This document shows positions 45,488-56,049 of a stretch of 64,000 bases of DNA, one piece after another; the first letter of the stretch is position 1; each line of letters opens with the position of its first letter. The DNA comes from Simmondsia chinensis (taxonomy: Eukaryota; Streptophyta; Magnoliopsida; Caryophyllales; Simmondsiaceae). Location of the stretch: assembly GCA_018398585.1 (NCBI GenBank), contig JAGTTD010000016.1:29063212-29127211 (forward strand), read 5' to 3'. A model generated the notes under the pieces. That model ran no database searches, was not told where the DNA came from, and saw only the letters and a program-made list of their open reading frames with translations. The translations under genes and the position numbers were made by a program.

Positions 45488-48400
45488 ATGGCGGCTCTCT
45501 CTCTCTCTAATTTTCTTTCTTTGCAGAGGTTACTCTTTCTCTCTCTTTCTCTTTAGTTCTTCACTATTTTGCTCTTGATTTCTCCATTGTATTGTATGTA
45601 GTATATTCGGGAATGAGCTCTTCAACTTGTTCGTTTTTGAAACCCTAATCTTCACAATTTGCCAGGTTACTTATCTAATTTGCATTAGTAATGTTCAATT
45701 ACAAAGCTTGTTTCTGTTTTGATAACTTATCGGCTGCGATGATGCTAAAAAGCTATAATCAAGGAAGTACAATTAGGCCATATGTAAAGCATTTTGAGTA
45801 GGGGCGACAAATGTGTCATGTTGTATCGTGTTTGCGTTATGCGAAGGGTCTTAGAAATGGGGGTCAACACAAACCCAACCTGATACTCTCAAATCTTCCC
45901 CTACTCAATTATTAAACGAGTAACTTGTGGGTCATCCATTTAATTATATTGGTAATTTTTTAGTTAAATGCTAGTTTTTCAACTACAAACATGTTAGTAA
46001 TATATTTCACGGTTGATACTAGCAATAAACACTTGTCATATTTATAATTGTTAAAATAAACTATCAAATTATTAAAATAAACTATCAAATTAACATTAGT
46101 AAATATAGTTCAAATTATCGTAACCCTCAAAGCTATATATATAATAACAGAGTATCCCATTCAAATGTCTAACATAACTAAATAAACAGGTCAATCCTGT
46201 CAAAAACGGGTTACATGGGTCAAACCCAAATTCAACCGAATTACCTAAATGGGTTAATCCAAATTCAACCCGGCTTCAAAACTCTCAACCCAAACCAGCT
46301 ATCTTCGAGTCGTGTTTGTGTTGTGTTATTGTGTCATGTCAAATTTTGCCATTCCTAATTTTGAGCTAGTCATTATACAATATGATGCGGAACGAAAATG
46401 TGAAGTTTGAATTAAGCATGTCAAATTCGAAGAAAAACCCCGAATGCACTGAGGAGAAAACTAGGTTTTTTTGTATTTCAGTACTTAGAGTATGAAGAAT
46501 ACAACCAGCTAAAGCAAATATTTATAGACAAAAACAAAGGAAACCCTAAATCGCAAAGTTACAAAATGCCATAAAATGCGAAATTACAAAAATGCCACTA
46601 AACTATATGAAAAACATGAAAGTGGCCCAAAAACATGTTTAGAGGTTGAATTTGGGGAAAATAGGCAGGGCTAGCGGCAAAGCTGGGGTTGCATAGTTCA
46701 GTTCGAAGCTTTGATTTGACAAATTACTGGCCCTGTAACTCCTTACGGATCAAAAACTATGGCCGTTTGAAGTTGCCACGCAAATTAGTGTTTTCGGCCC
46801 ACCCGTTTGAGTTTCTAGTGGTCCAACTGTTCAAAAAACTCTTATGTTACTCGTCCTACAACAGAACACTTTTTGGTCCCATAGTACATCCGTATTGTAT
46901 TTTATTCATTAGAGTATGTCATGAATATATGTCTTAGATACCATCAAATAAGCATAGGAACTAATGATTGTATCGTTATTCATTTAATTTTTTTTCCTTT
47001 GGTAAGATAGGGCTTAAAAGCAAAAACCCGATGCAAATGTTGCGACCCTTTCTTTAATGTGTGTTGTACGGGGAACCATGATTTGGTTTCATGATATGGA
47101 AAGAAGAGAAGCTTATCCATGATTTGGTTAAATGATTTGGTTCTTGAATGATAAAATTATTGAACTTTAGGTTACATAAGTTGTAAAATTTATAAACCTT
47201 ACAAGTCCTCATTGTATATTATTGAGATGTCAAGATACCTAGATGATTAATGCTTATATTTCAAGGCACTTCGGTGATAAATTCCTTAAATATTAGTTGA
47301 GAAAAATTGTAAATAAAAAATTTCAGTGTCTTATGTTAAGGATCTTATAATTTAGGGACCCCTAGAATTTGAGGGCTCTAAGTAGCCACCTTAATCAAGG
47401 CAAAATCCTCCAGAAATGATCTCTTCTTATTGTATACGTCGAGTATATTGAATAGTATGTTGGATTCTTTATTGTTGTTGTTGTTGCTGCTGCTACTGCT
47501 GTTGGGTTCGTTGTTTCCCTTATATAGTCCATAGCTGTCCATGATGAACTGTATTATGTAAAAGGAAAAAGCACCGCCTTTGAGCTATGCAATCACTGAT
47601 TTGGATTCTTAGGTGTCTCCGGCTGCTGAATATTCAGGTGGAATACGAAAGTATCATATGTAGGTTCGGTAGACCTCATTCTAGTTCAGGATCATAGACT
47701 ACAACGTCGATGGGTGTCTTTGGCAACGTCTAAGAATACGATTGTGGCATCTGTTTCGCGAGAGGAAACAATGGAGGAACCAACAGTTGCAAGGACGCAA
47801 ACGTCAAAACGAGCAGCTTCTAGAGTTAGAAAGAAGGCGACAATTGTGAATGAAGGGGATAGTTCCGAGTCATTACAGAATGCGGCTACTACAGAAGAGG
47901 ACGGTACTCAACTAGCAGAAGCAACTGCAGATTCTCAAAAACCCAAGAGAAGAACTAGAAGGAAAGGTATGTGTCTTCCTGTTTGTTGATAAAGCTATTA
48001 TTTTGTGTCTTTAGAGTGACACCCTGAAAAGGCAAGGCTGCGTACATCTCACCCTCCCAAACCCTGCTTTGGCAGGAGCACTTGTGGGACTGGCTTTGTT
48101 CCTGTTGTTGTTGTAGTGAAAGAATGTACAAAGGACAAGATGTCATTAAACATCAAAGTATTAAAACCTAATTAGAGAAAATTGTTCAATCCCTCTGAAA
48201 TCAGTTAAGGGTATATCAGCGAAGGTCCTAAAGCTCTTTGTTCAAAGAGTTCTTAAAAAGACCACCTTATCCTATAAGAAACTTGGTGGTGTATATTGGG
48301 CTTTGAAAATTCTAACATTTCTTTTCAGCCAAATACACCAAAAATTCGCAATCTTGGTTGTGGATAATAATATTATGACATCTTTCCTCTTTTCTTTCCA

Positions 48401-51400
48401 ATGGAACTTGATTGTAAGGATACTCTCAAATGATCTTGGGCTAACTCACATTTAGCCCAAAAGGGGAGAATAGCTTGCAACATTGTGTTTTTTTCTTGTG
48501 ATTTTGACAAGCAATGCTGATTGTAATATGTGATCGGAACCTTGTAATTTGCAGCTACATCCGCGTCTACTACCACAGGGGAAGAGAGCACCGAGAAGAA
48601 GTCGAGAAGGGGAAGGAAAAGTAAGAAAAAAGTCGATGACGCTGACATTCCAGGTACTAAGACAGAAACCATAGATACCAAAAAAGATACACATACTGCT
48701 ATAGAAGACAATGAAGATGACATAGACCTAGTATTGGCAAAGCATGGGGATGATGATGATGATGTCAGCTCCACTTACAGTTGGCCGCCTTTAGTTTGCT
48801 GCTTCGGTTCGGCACAACACGCGTTTGTATCCTCTGGAAGGCCGGCTAATCGACTTATTGATCACGAAATCCATGAAAGATTGAAGGATGCTTTATGGGC
48901 ACCTGAAAGGTTTGTAAGAGCCCCAGGGGGGTCAGCGGGCGGTGTAGCCATAGCTCTTGCGAGATTAGGTGGTCGAGTTGCGTTCATGGGGAAGCTCGGG
49001 GACGATGACTTTGGCAAGGCTATGCTATATTATTTGAATGTAAGTGGTGTTCAAACTCGCTCGGTTCGCATTGATGGTAAAAGGATGACTGCAGTGACAG
49101 AGATGAAAGTTTCTAAGAGGGGTGGGTTCAGAATGAGTACTGTGAAAGCATGTGCTGAGGATTCGTTGTCGAAGTCGGAGATCAATATCGATGTATTGAA
49201 GGAGGTAATGTATTCTCCTTAAGATCCTTGTTTGGTTTTGATTAAAATTTGGCGAAAATAGTTTAAAAGAGCATTATATTCAAGAAAACGAACAAAAAAT
49301 GTATGATGTTCGAAAGAGGAGCATGTACCGGCACTGCCATTGTTCACTCCCACCATCACCCTTGCTATCATGGTTTGCCACCATCACCCATTATCACGGC
49401 CACGCTTTCAGACTCCACCTCATACCACCGTGCCTCGTCACTGCTATGGTGTATTTCCGCCACTGTCATTCACCACTATGGCTTACCAGTATCATGATCC
49501 ACCACCACAACTGTCATCTGTAGCCATCCCTTTTCACCACCATTACTTTCTACCACCATGGCCTATGACCACGATCTGTCACTGCGATTTGCTACTACCC
49601 ACAGACTGTGACCCACCACCACTTACCTCTATTAGTTCATTTATATTGCTGGGTCCCTTTTTGTCATTCTGACATAGAAGTTCTTTTTTGTATATGCATC
49701 CAAACTTTTTATGTTATGTAAAATTTTGTATTACGACTTTGTTAGTGATATTGCCAGGGCATTTTTTGTTAATGCCAGGACAATAATAAAGATTTTTGTG
49801 GTTTTTTATTGTTTAAATTACCCTGGCAATATCACTACCCTATTGAATTATAAAAAGATATATTAAGTATATAGACCTTAAGTATACATTATCTATTGGT
49901 ACAAATAAGTGAAACCCAATGCACTGGTAATGGTATGAATGAAACATGAGCAAGCAAAGAAAATCAGTGTTGCTTTGGGTTTCAAATCTGCCATTGATTG
50001 TAGAAAATTACTAGGGCCATGTATTGAGTTTGTGTGCCCCAACTTGGCTTGAAATGCGTAGAAAACTTCCAGTGTGCGATGCCTATAATCTAAAGGTTGA
50101 GGTGCGTGTAAGCTACCTTGGACGCCTGATTGTCAAAAAAAGACGCAAATAATGACTACTTGCTTTCTTTCTTGTCCTGCAGGCAAAAATGTTTTACTTC
50201 AATACATCTTCTCTGCTCGACGAAAATATGAGAAAAACCACATTACGCGCAATCAATATTTCCAAAAAACTAGGAGCAGTCGTCTTCTACGATGTGAACC
50301 TCCCCTTGCCACTCTGGCAGTCTGATGAACAAACGAAAAGCTTTATACAACAAGTGTGGAATCTTGCGGATGTTGTCGAAGTCACAAAGCAAGAACTCGA
50401 ATTCCTATGTGGGATAAAGCCTTCTGAGGAATTCGACACCAAAGATAATAAAAGATCTAAGTTCATACATTATGAATCGGATGTCATAGAGCCTCTTTGG
50501 CATGATACCCTCAAGGTTATGTTCGTGACTAACGGGACATCTAAGATACATTATTACACGAAAGAACACGATGGGGCCGTTCATGGAATGGAGGATCCTC
50601 CTCTCACCCCTTTCACGCAGGATATGTCAGCATCTGGAGATGGCATTGTTGCAGGTACCTTCTGCAACATGTTATATTTGATTTGAATTCTTATTGGAAG
50701 TAAATGAAGGTCTTTTTGTCGTATATTTTGCTTTGTTTAAATCATACAGAATTTTATTGGAGGAAATGGATTCTGAGGAGAGCAGCTAGAAGTACAAGAA
50801 ATAGACTGTCATGAGCCTTCTAGACCCTGTGATTAAATGTGTAGTCCATCAATTAAGCTCCTTGGTTCAATGGAGAACATTTTCTTAAAGAAAAATTTTC
50901 GCCATAAAATATGTTCAATTAAAAATATAATTTTTAAAATTTTTCTCTTTTGAACTTAAAAAGGGTTTCATTCTATATATTTATACAAGGTGTACACTTG
51001 GCCGAGTTGAAGTTAAAGTGAAGCATATGACTCAAATTATGATGGAAAAAACATTCCACTATGTGAAGAAAAATATTTTCTTTTATTAAGGGGAAGTCAA
51101 TTTTTCTCTATGGAGAAAAATATTATTGTGAAGTTTTACATAGAAACAATAGCATTGAGATGGAAAATATTTTCCGTCAAAACAAACGGAGCTTAGAAAT
51201 AGTGAAGTACAATAACCACCCGAGTATTAGAAAATCTCACTTGCCCCAAAAAGGAGTATCTTTGATTGCTCGAAAGAGGTCTATTGTGGGAAGTACCAAC
51301 CAATAAGCCTACTGGGTAGCTTAATCTAATGCCAATTGGTTTAGGGATGAAACGTGACTAAGGCTTATTTTATGAACCTCACATTAGCTCCCTAGGCCAG

Positions 51401-52039
51401 GCTCAGGCCGGATGGAACTTTTCGGCTACTCTCCTTAAGTCCAGCATCCTCGAGGTGTTTGAGACCTAGAGTAAGTTTTGATTGGTAAGCTCTTGTTTAT
51501 AATAGAGGTGTTTAGGTGAGCTTAAACACATCTCAAATCCACTTTACAATCATAATAGCGACTAATATGTGAGTTCCTTATATCATATATGTATACATAC
51601 CTTTATAACATATTATATGTAAGTCGTTATTTCTTTAATACTAAACACGATGTGCAGTGGAAGCAAATTCATAAGATAAATATTTTTCAAAAGGACTTTT
51701 AACACATTGGGAGCTCCAAATGACTGCTTATGTTGCTCGGGATCTTGACTGCCTACCCTTTTCTCTTCCCATAGTGTGTTTCCTGACCATTTGTTTTTAC
51801 AATGTTGTTCAGCTCTTATGAGGATGCTAACGGTACAACCACATCTTATTACGGATAAAGACTACCTTGAACATTCGATCAAGTACGCTATCGACTGTGG
51901 CGTTATTGACCAGTGGATCGTTGGGCGACAACAAGGATTCCCTCCTAAGGAAGGAATGGAAGACGAAGAGTTGGTCCCCGATCCTAACGGCATTGTATCA
52001 ATAACCGAAAGAGTTTCGCACCTTGGTGCCTGTCAGTGA
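45488..52039 (+). CDS. FLN2: fructokinase-like protein 2, chloroplastic (pfkB family)
   Basis: Five exons: 45,488-45,528, 47,638-47,966, 48,555-49,204, 50,183-50,654, 51,813-52,039 (1,719 nt, 572 residues). All four introns have GT-AG ends and the frame runs through. MAALSLSNFLSLQR begins a transit-peptide-like N-terminus; a Lys/Arg- and acidic-rich region follows to about residue 195 (KPKRRTRRK, DDDDD). The pfkB domain runs from PPLVCCFGSAQHAF (about 201), through GGSAGGVAIALARLGG (about 249), to DMSASGDGIVA (about 487). Known for the family: FLN proteins sit in plastid nucleoids, bind thioredoxin z and support transcription by the plastid-encoded RNA polymerase; kinase activity is doubtful. 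The last residues (ERVSHLGACQ) look frameshifted; the +1 frame gives FRTLVPVSEG and a stop at 52,044-52,046. Confidence 0.9.
45799..46357. mobile_element. hAT-type MITE in FLN2 intron 1
   Basis: 559 bp, ends TAGGGGCGACAAATG and (minus strand) TAGGAATGGCAAAATTTG, with a perfect 8-bp TSD ATTTTGAG (45,791-45,798 and 46,358-46,365). The interior carries 'gtgtcatgttg'/'gtgttgtgttattgtgtc' runs. Non-coding. The rest of intron 1 (46,366-47,637) has no gene; a short (GTT)n-type run lies at 47,473-47,505. Confidence 0.92.
48014..48113 (+). mobile_element. Angio-type SINE tail in FLN2 intron 2
   Basis: 'caaggctgcgtacatctca', 'ccctcccaaaccctgc', 'gcaggagcacttgtggg', then a (TTG)n end. 5'-truncated. Same strand as the gene. 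Confidence 0.75.
49340..49675. repeat. CCA/CAC-rich tract in FLN2 intron 3
   Basis: Irregular 'caccac', 'caccatcac' and 'ccaccac' repeats give long spurious open frames in several phases. It lies wholly inside an intron, so no protein is called. Confidence 0.7.
49745..49835. mobile_element. 91-bp Stowaway-like MITE in FLN2 intron 3
   Basis: Perfect 15-bp inverted ends GTGATATTGCCAGGG ... CCCTGGCAATATCAC flanked by TA on both sides (49,743-49,744 and 49,836-49,837), the TSD of Tc1/mariner elements. The loop is AT-rich. Confidence 0.7.
51290..51500. repeat. dispersed repeat in FLN2 intron 4 (family with 56,160 and 59,920)
   Basis: Shares 'ccaattggtttagggatgaaac'-like phrasing ('aatgccaattgg', 'gatgaaac') with 56,160-56,345, 59,110-59,290 and 59,930-60,100. 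Probably a TRIM- or LARD-type remnant. No coding sequence. Confidence 0.35.
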
Positions 52040-52508
52040 AGGTTGATCCAGGCTTTTGTTGAGAGGTGAATGTAGGCGATTTATGAGCTGTTGGGTCTGT
52101 TGCAGTTAGGTTACTCACCCTCCAAACATGAGATCTTGGGTTTTAAGCTCATCTCCTCCTCCCGAGATGTTAGTGGCTCTTATTATGGTATTTTCGCATC
52201 TCCGTAGTATCTTAAGAAAGATGGGCTCTCTACAGAATGAGATCTTCTCTTCCCTCTCTGCGTTTTGTGGTAACTAAGTTGGCTCAAACCAGGTCATAGG
52301 TACGCTCTGTTCATCTGAAAGCTTCCATACATGCAACTAGGTGAGTTAGGGCACCTACAAACTCAGTTTCTATGATGTCGTCTTTTAAAATGAGTTGTAA
52401 TTGATCGACTTCTCCCTAATATTCTTCATCTTTATGAGTGAGATGGCAAATTCTCCCGGCTTCTTGTTACATCGCAATGGCTAAGAGTATGCTATGATTG
52501 GGTTTGGT

Positions 52509-52509
<1 letters not shown>

Positions 52510-52554
<45 letters not shown>
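52510..52554. repeat. poly(T) run, 45 nt
   Basis: Uninterrupted T-run about 470 bp after the FLN2 stop. It may be the tail of a minus-strand retrosequence, but no element body is recognisable. 52,047-52,509 and 52,555-53,100 hold no gene; the FLN2 3' UTR must lie in the first of these. Confidence 0.85.
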
Positions 52555-52557
<3 letters not shown>

Positions 52558-53099
52558 TCCGCACCATGCTGTATGTCGATGATATAAATAAATTATGCAT
52601 ATCATGCACATTATTTTTAAGTTTCTCGTTTATGGTTGGAAACCCTCTTCCTTTTTCTTAGGCTTGCAAGTTGGAAGATAGGTCCATGTCAGGTTTCTAA
52701 CTAGTCTTGGACCAACTGACCTGGTTTTAATTGGTTTGATTCATGATGTCAGTGCCTTGAGGTAGTTTAGTTTTTGGTTCGGTCCAGTGTGGTCAGATCT
52801 TGGATCGATGTGCAGCCTTATTTGTTATTTTATGACACCTAATTGTTGCGAGAAAATAGTAAGTTGTCAGGCAGTTTGGGCCAATGGATTTCATTCAATC
52901 AAACGGTAGTTTGTGTTCGCCGAAAAACTCTTGCAATTGCTAGAAAACCAATATATATACATATATATATAGCGAGAATGGCTCCTATAAGAGGATAAAT
53001 TGTTGGCCAAATTCGGTTAAAATGAGAAAAGGGGTGATGTTATGTGAGAGAATGATGTCAGTAATCAAATAAATGATCCAAAATATTTCCCATCACTTT

Positions 53100-53378
53100 C
53101 ATCCTCTAAAGTCAGGGTGATGTTTTATGAGAGGGTGAGAGCGTGAAAGGGACAAATCTTGATCCTTTATTGTAATAGACGGTCAAAATTTATTGAACAT
53201 TAAAAAAATAATAATAATAATTTACAGTTCATAACCCTTCATGAGGCAGAAAAAAACAAGGGTTAAGGGGGAGAAATTAATTTTTTTTTTAATACTTAAC
53301 AAATTTTACTCGTAAATTTTTTTTTTTTTTTTTTTTTTTATGTCTAACAAATCTTAGCTGTAATTTTCTACCTAGACT

Positions 53379-53419
<41 letters not shown>

Positions 53420-53420
53420 G
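53100..53420. mobile_element. MITE remnant with two long poly(T) runs
   Basis: The left part 'ttattgtaatagacggtca' and the right part 'aatcttagctgtaatttt' match the ends of the 63,001-63,555 MITE. T-runs at 53,317-53,339 and 53,383-53,418 have expanded inside. An (AT)n run follows at about 53,540-53,570. Confidence 0.5.
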
Positions 53421-53538
53421 GGTTTCGGATCCAATCTTTGGTTTGACATTTGAACTTTTAGTGGCCTTCATTATGAGCAGCTAAAAGATTAATCGTTATT
53501 TCTTTAAAAATTCCACTTTTCTTTTATTTTTGACAAGT

Positions 53539-53575
<37 letters not shown>

Positions 53576-53639
53576 CCAAATAATTTTTTTTATATTTCCA
53601 TAGTATTTTTTTTACTTGATGCATTCCATGTAATCTAAA

Positions 53640-54100
53640 CATACCCATAGCATTTTCCTTCCATCAAATTCAAATGAGTGGAGCTGGCTCATCAAGCTCA
53701 AACAACTCAAATCGCTTCGGTCTTGAGCCTAGCAAAATCAACTCGTTTGAGCCTGAGTCTAGTAAAGCTTGAGCTTGTAGTTTCGCAAGCCTAAATGACT
53801 TAATCTTAATACAATCCATTGGCTTACATATGCCGAAATCAACAAAACTAAAGCTGAAATGAGTCGAGTTCGAGCCCAAATAAGCCAACCTCCAACCTAA
53901 ACAACCCTAGATCACAGTACGACTCTAACTAAAGCGAGCTTAGTTCAGAGCTTGCCAAACTAGGTTCAAGCTCAACCGAATTGAGGCAGATCATGAGTCA
54001 AGCTTTAATCTAAGCTAAATGTAAACGAGCCAAGCCTTCAACCTAACAAGCTCAAGCTTAGATCGACTTGGCTCATGTACATCCCGAATGAAAGACCTAC
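53640..54100. mobile_element. repeat rich in GAGCTCAAGCTTGAGC-type motifs
   Basis: Repeated 'aagctcaa', 'gagcctgag', 'gcttgagctt' and 'cgagcc' motifs in both orientations are typical of a common plant non-autonomous DNA transposon class. Ends and TSD not resolved. Non-coding. Confidence 0.4.
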
Positions 54101-54527
54101 ATGTACCCAACCTCATCTCCTCAAAAATGGAAAAGCTTTAAATTGTTAATATAGAATTGAAAGAGGAATCTGATTAAAAAATAAGAGTTTTTATTACAAA
54201 AACTGTTATTGCCAAAATAATGATGTTTAAAACATATTTTAGACATTCCGTTGTATATATTAAAACGTTAGAAAATAATATTGATCAAACGTCATAATAT
54301 CTTATTAGTAATTTTCCAGACGAATTTTCAGGCATTTCATCTTCACAAACTAAACGATTGATTTAAAGGGAAAAAAAAAAAAAAAAAAAACCAAAAAACC
54401 ACCCTAGATGGATGAGAGCTAAAAGAAGAGAAGCTCGCCCACTCTACTACACCCACAGCATAAACTTTGCAACCCCCCCAATAAACCCCTAAATTTTTTG
54501 AATATCTAACATAGCCATTTGATCGAA

Positions 54528-54725
54528 ATGTACGATTACCGTTTTAACTTCCCATATGGCATCATGTTGATCCTCGGTGGACAAACTGGACATTTCTTCA
54601 GTGACCGTACTAATATACTTGATTTTTATATTGGAGCTGGCAACCTGCTGCTTTGATTACCATGGCCAGCGTTATGGCGGCAAGAATGAGGAGAAACTTT
54701 ACCCTTGGCTTTATTCTTAAGACAG
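54528..54725 (+). pseudogene. Tmemb_14/FAX-like exon 1, left copy
   Basis: Starts MYDYRFNFPYGIMLILGGQT; a one-base deletion near 54,653 (compared with the right copy) shifts the frame after NLLL, so it is dead. It ends at a GT donor (54,726) in the same place as the right copy. Only the first exon is present. Confidence 0.75.
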
Positions 54726-54904
54726 GTATTTCTTTTACTCTACTTTTGTTTTGTTTTTATTATTATTATTTGCTTATATGCCTATTTGTTTGATTTACTT
54801 GATATGGCTATGAGTTGTTTTATTGCCTATTAGCTACTTTATACTTTCTATATGCTTGCTTTGTATCGTTGTTTTTTGCTCTTATACTCTTACACCTAGA
54901 TGCT

Positions 54905-54972
54905 TTTACGATTCTCAAATTGGGGGTCCTCGAATACAACCTCCCTTTAGGGTAGCACAATGAAGGGATAAG
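54905..54972 (+). mobile_element. Angio-type SINE fragment in the hairpin loop
   Basis: 'caaattgggggtcctcg', 'agggtagcac' and 'gggataaggttgta' match the SINE middle; head and tail are absent. Confidence 0.6.
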
Positions 54973-55132
54973 GTTGTATACAGAGCAAGCATATAGAAAG
55001 CACAGAGCAGTAATAGACAATAAGCAATAGGCAAATAAAATAGCTCGTAGCCATATCAAGTAAATCAAACAGGTAGGCATATAAGCAAATAACAATAATA
55101 AAAACAACACAAAAATAGAGTAAAACAAATAC

Positions 55133-55331
55133 CCGTCTCCAGAATAAAGCCAAGGATAAAGTTCCTCCTCATTCTCATAGCCATAACGCTCGCCATAGCA
55201 ACCCAAAGAAGTAGGTTGCCAACACCAATATAAAAATCAAGTATATCAATACGGTCACTGAAGAAATGGCCAATTTGCCCACCGAGGATCAACATGATCC
55301 CGTACGGGATTGTTAAATGGTAATCATACAT
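55133..55331 (-). pseudogene. Tmemb_14/FAX-like exon 1, right copy
   Basis: Open from ATG at 55,331: MYDYHLTIPYGIMLILGGQI, GHFFSDRIDILDFYIGVGN, LLLWVAMASVMAMRMRRNF, ILGFILETG, then a GT donor at 55,132-55,131. The LTIPYG..LI.GG pattern, a Gly-rich second helix and the basic R.R.N segment fit the Tmemb_14 family (FATTY ACID EXPORT proteins, about 100-120 residues, multiple membrane helices). Downstream exons are not present, so this is a gene fragment, although the exon itself is intact. Confidence 0.75.
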
Positions 55332-55458
55332 TTCAATCAAATAGCTATGTTAGATATTCAAGAAATTTAGGGGTTTATAGGGGGGGGGTGTGGTTTTGCA
55401 AAGTTTATGTTGTGGATGTAGTAGAGTGGGCGAGCTTCTCTTATTTTAGCTCATTCAT

Positions 55459-55692
55459 AAACGAACATACACAGTGCCTCAAGGGCTCCCGCCTACGCAG
55501 GGTCGGGGGGCGGATGTACGCAGCCTTCCCCCTTCAGGGTGTTAACCTGAAGAGAGGCTGTTTCCCAGTGCCTTCAGCCTGAGGGTGAGGACTTCCCAGG
55601 AGGTCACCCATCCTGGTACTACTCTCGCCCAAGCACGTTTAACTTCGGAGTTCTAATGGGATCCGGTGACGGCTTGTTGGTGCCCTCTTTGG
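55459..55692 (-). mobile_element. full-length 5S rRNA-headed Angio-type SINE
   Basis: 234 bp between perfect 17-bp TSDs (55,442-55,458 and 55,693-55,709). On the minus strand a short leader is followed by 82 nt of 5S rRNA sequence (55,668-55,587), with about four mismatches to the plant 5S I recall. It includes the whole internal promoter region ('cgtgcttgggcgagagtag', 'ggatgggtgacctcctggg'). Then come a linker ('gcactgggaaacagcctctc', 'ttaacaccctgaag') and the tail 'gaaggctgcgtacatcc', 'ccgaccctgc', 'gcgggagcccttgaggcac', 'tgtgtatgtt'. Best-preserved copy of its type here. Confidence 0.92.
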
Positions 55693-55726
55693 TATTTTAG
55701 CTCATTCATCTAGTGCTCCCAACCCC

Positions 55727-55727
<1 letters not shown>

Positions 55728-55759
<32 letters not shown>

Positions 55760-55790
55760 TCTCCTTCTCTCTCTCTCTCTCTCTCTCCCC
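55728..55790. repeat. poly(C) run followed by (CT)n
   Basis: About 30 C (55,728-55,757), then CT repeats. 55,791-56,049 has no gene and should contain the SPIRAL1-like 3' UTR. Confidence 0.9.
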
Positions 55791-56049
55791 TCTTTGAAAC
55801 AATCATTTAGTTTACAAAGAAGAAATGCCTTGAAAACTACAATCTTACTCAAATAATAACAATTTTGTTCTGACAATAATATCACCCAAAAAAACAATAA
55901 CTTTTTCTTCATGAAAGACAGGCCTGCATTGGAATGTCATTGAAATCATCAGCCAAGTCTCTACATTGAGATTACACAATCAACAACAAAGTAAAACACC
56001 CACTTTGGGAGCAATCAACACTTTTCAAAGAGATGATGTTTAAAGAGGT

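Larger units (their letters stand above)
54400..55715. repeat. inverted duplication of a Tmemb_14/FAX gene 5' end
   Basis: The left arm (about 54,400-54,870, plus) and right arm (about 54,972-55,458 with 55,693-55,715, minus) are reverse complements at roughly 85-90% by eye, covering the 5' leader, first coding exon and start of the first intron. The loop of about 100 bp contains a SINE piece. A 5S-headed SINE inserted later into the right arm (its 17-bp TSD lies inside the arm). If transcribed, this yields a hairpin of about 480 bp. Confidence 0.85.

Noticed and set aside
49299..49672. Overlapping open frames of 64-110 codons
   Set aside because: CCA/CAC-rich low-complexity DNA inside FLN2 intron 3; open in all phases, with no domain.
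53289..53471. Lysine-rich open frame on the minus strand
   Set aside because: It is the translation of poly(A) on the opposite strand of two poly(T) runs inside a MITE remnant.
54820..55206. 128-codon hydrophobic open frame on the minus strand
   Set aside because: It runs through the intron part of the FAX inverted repeat in the wrong frame; only the 55,331-55,133 frame matches Tmemb_14.
55587..55668. A 5S rRNA gene
   Set aside because: The 5S-like part is incomplete at both ends, fused to a SINE body and flanked by a TSD; it is a retrotransposon head, not a functional rRNA gene. The same holds for 26,243-26,326 and 61,069-61,150.
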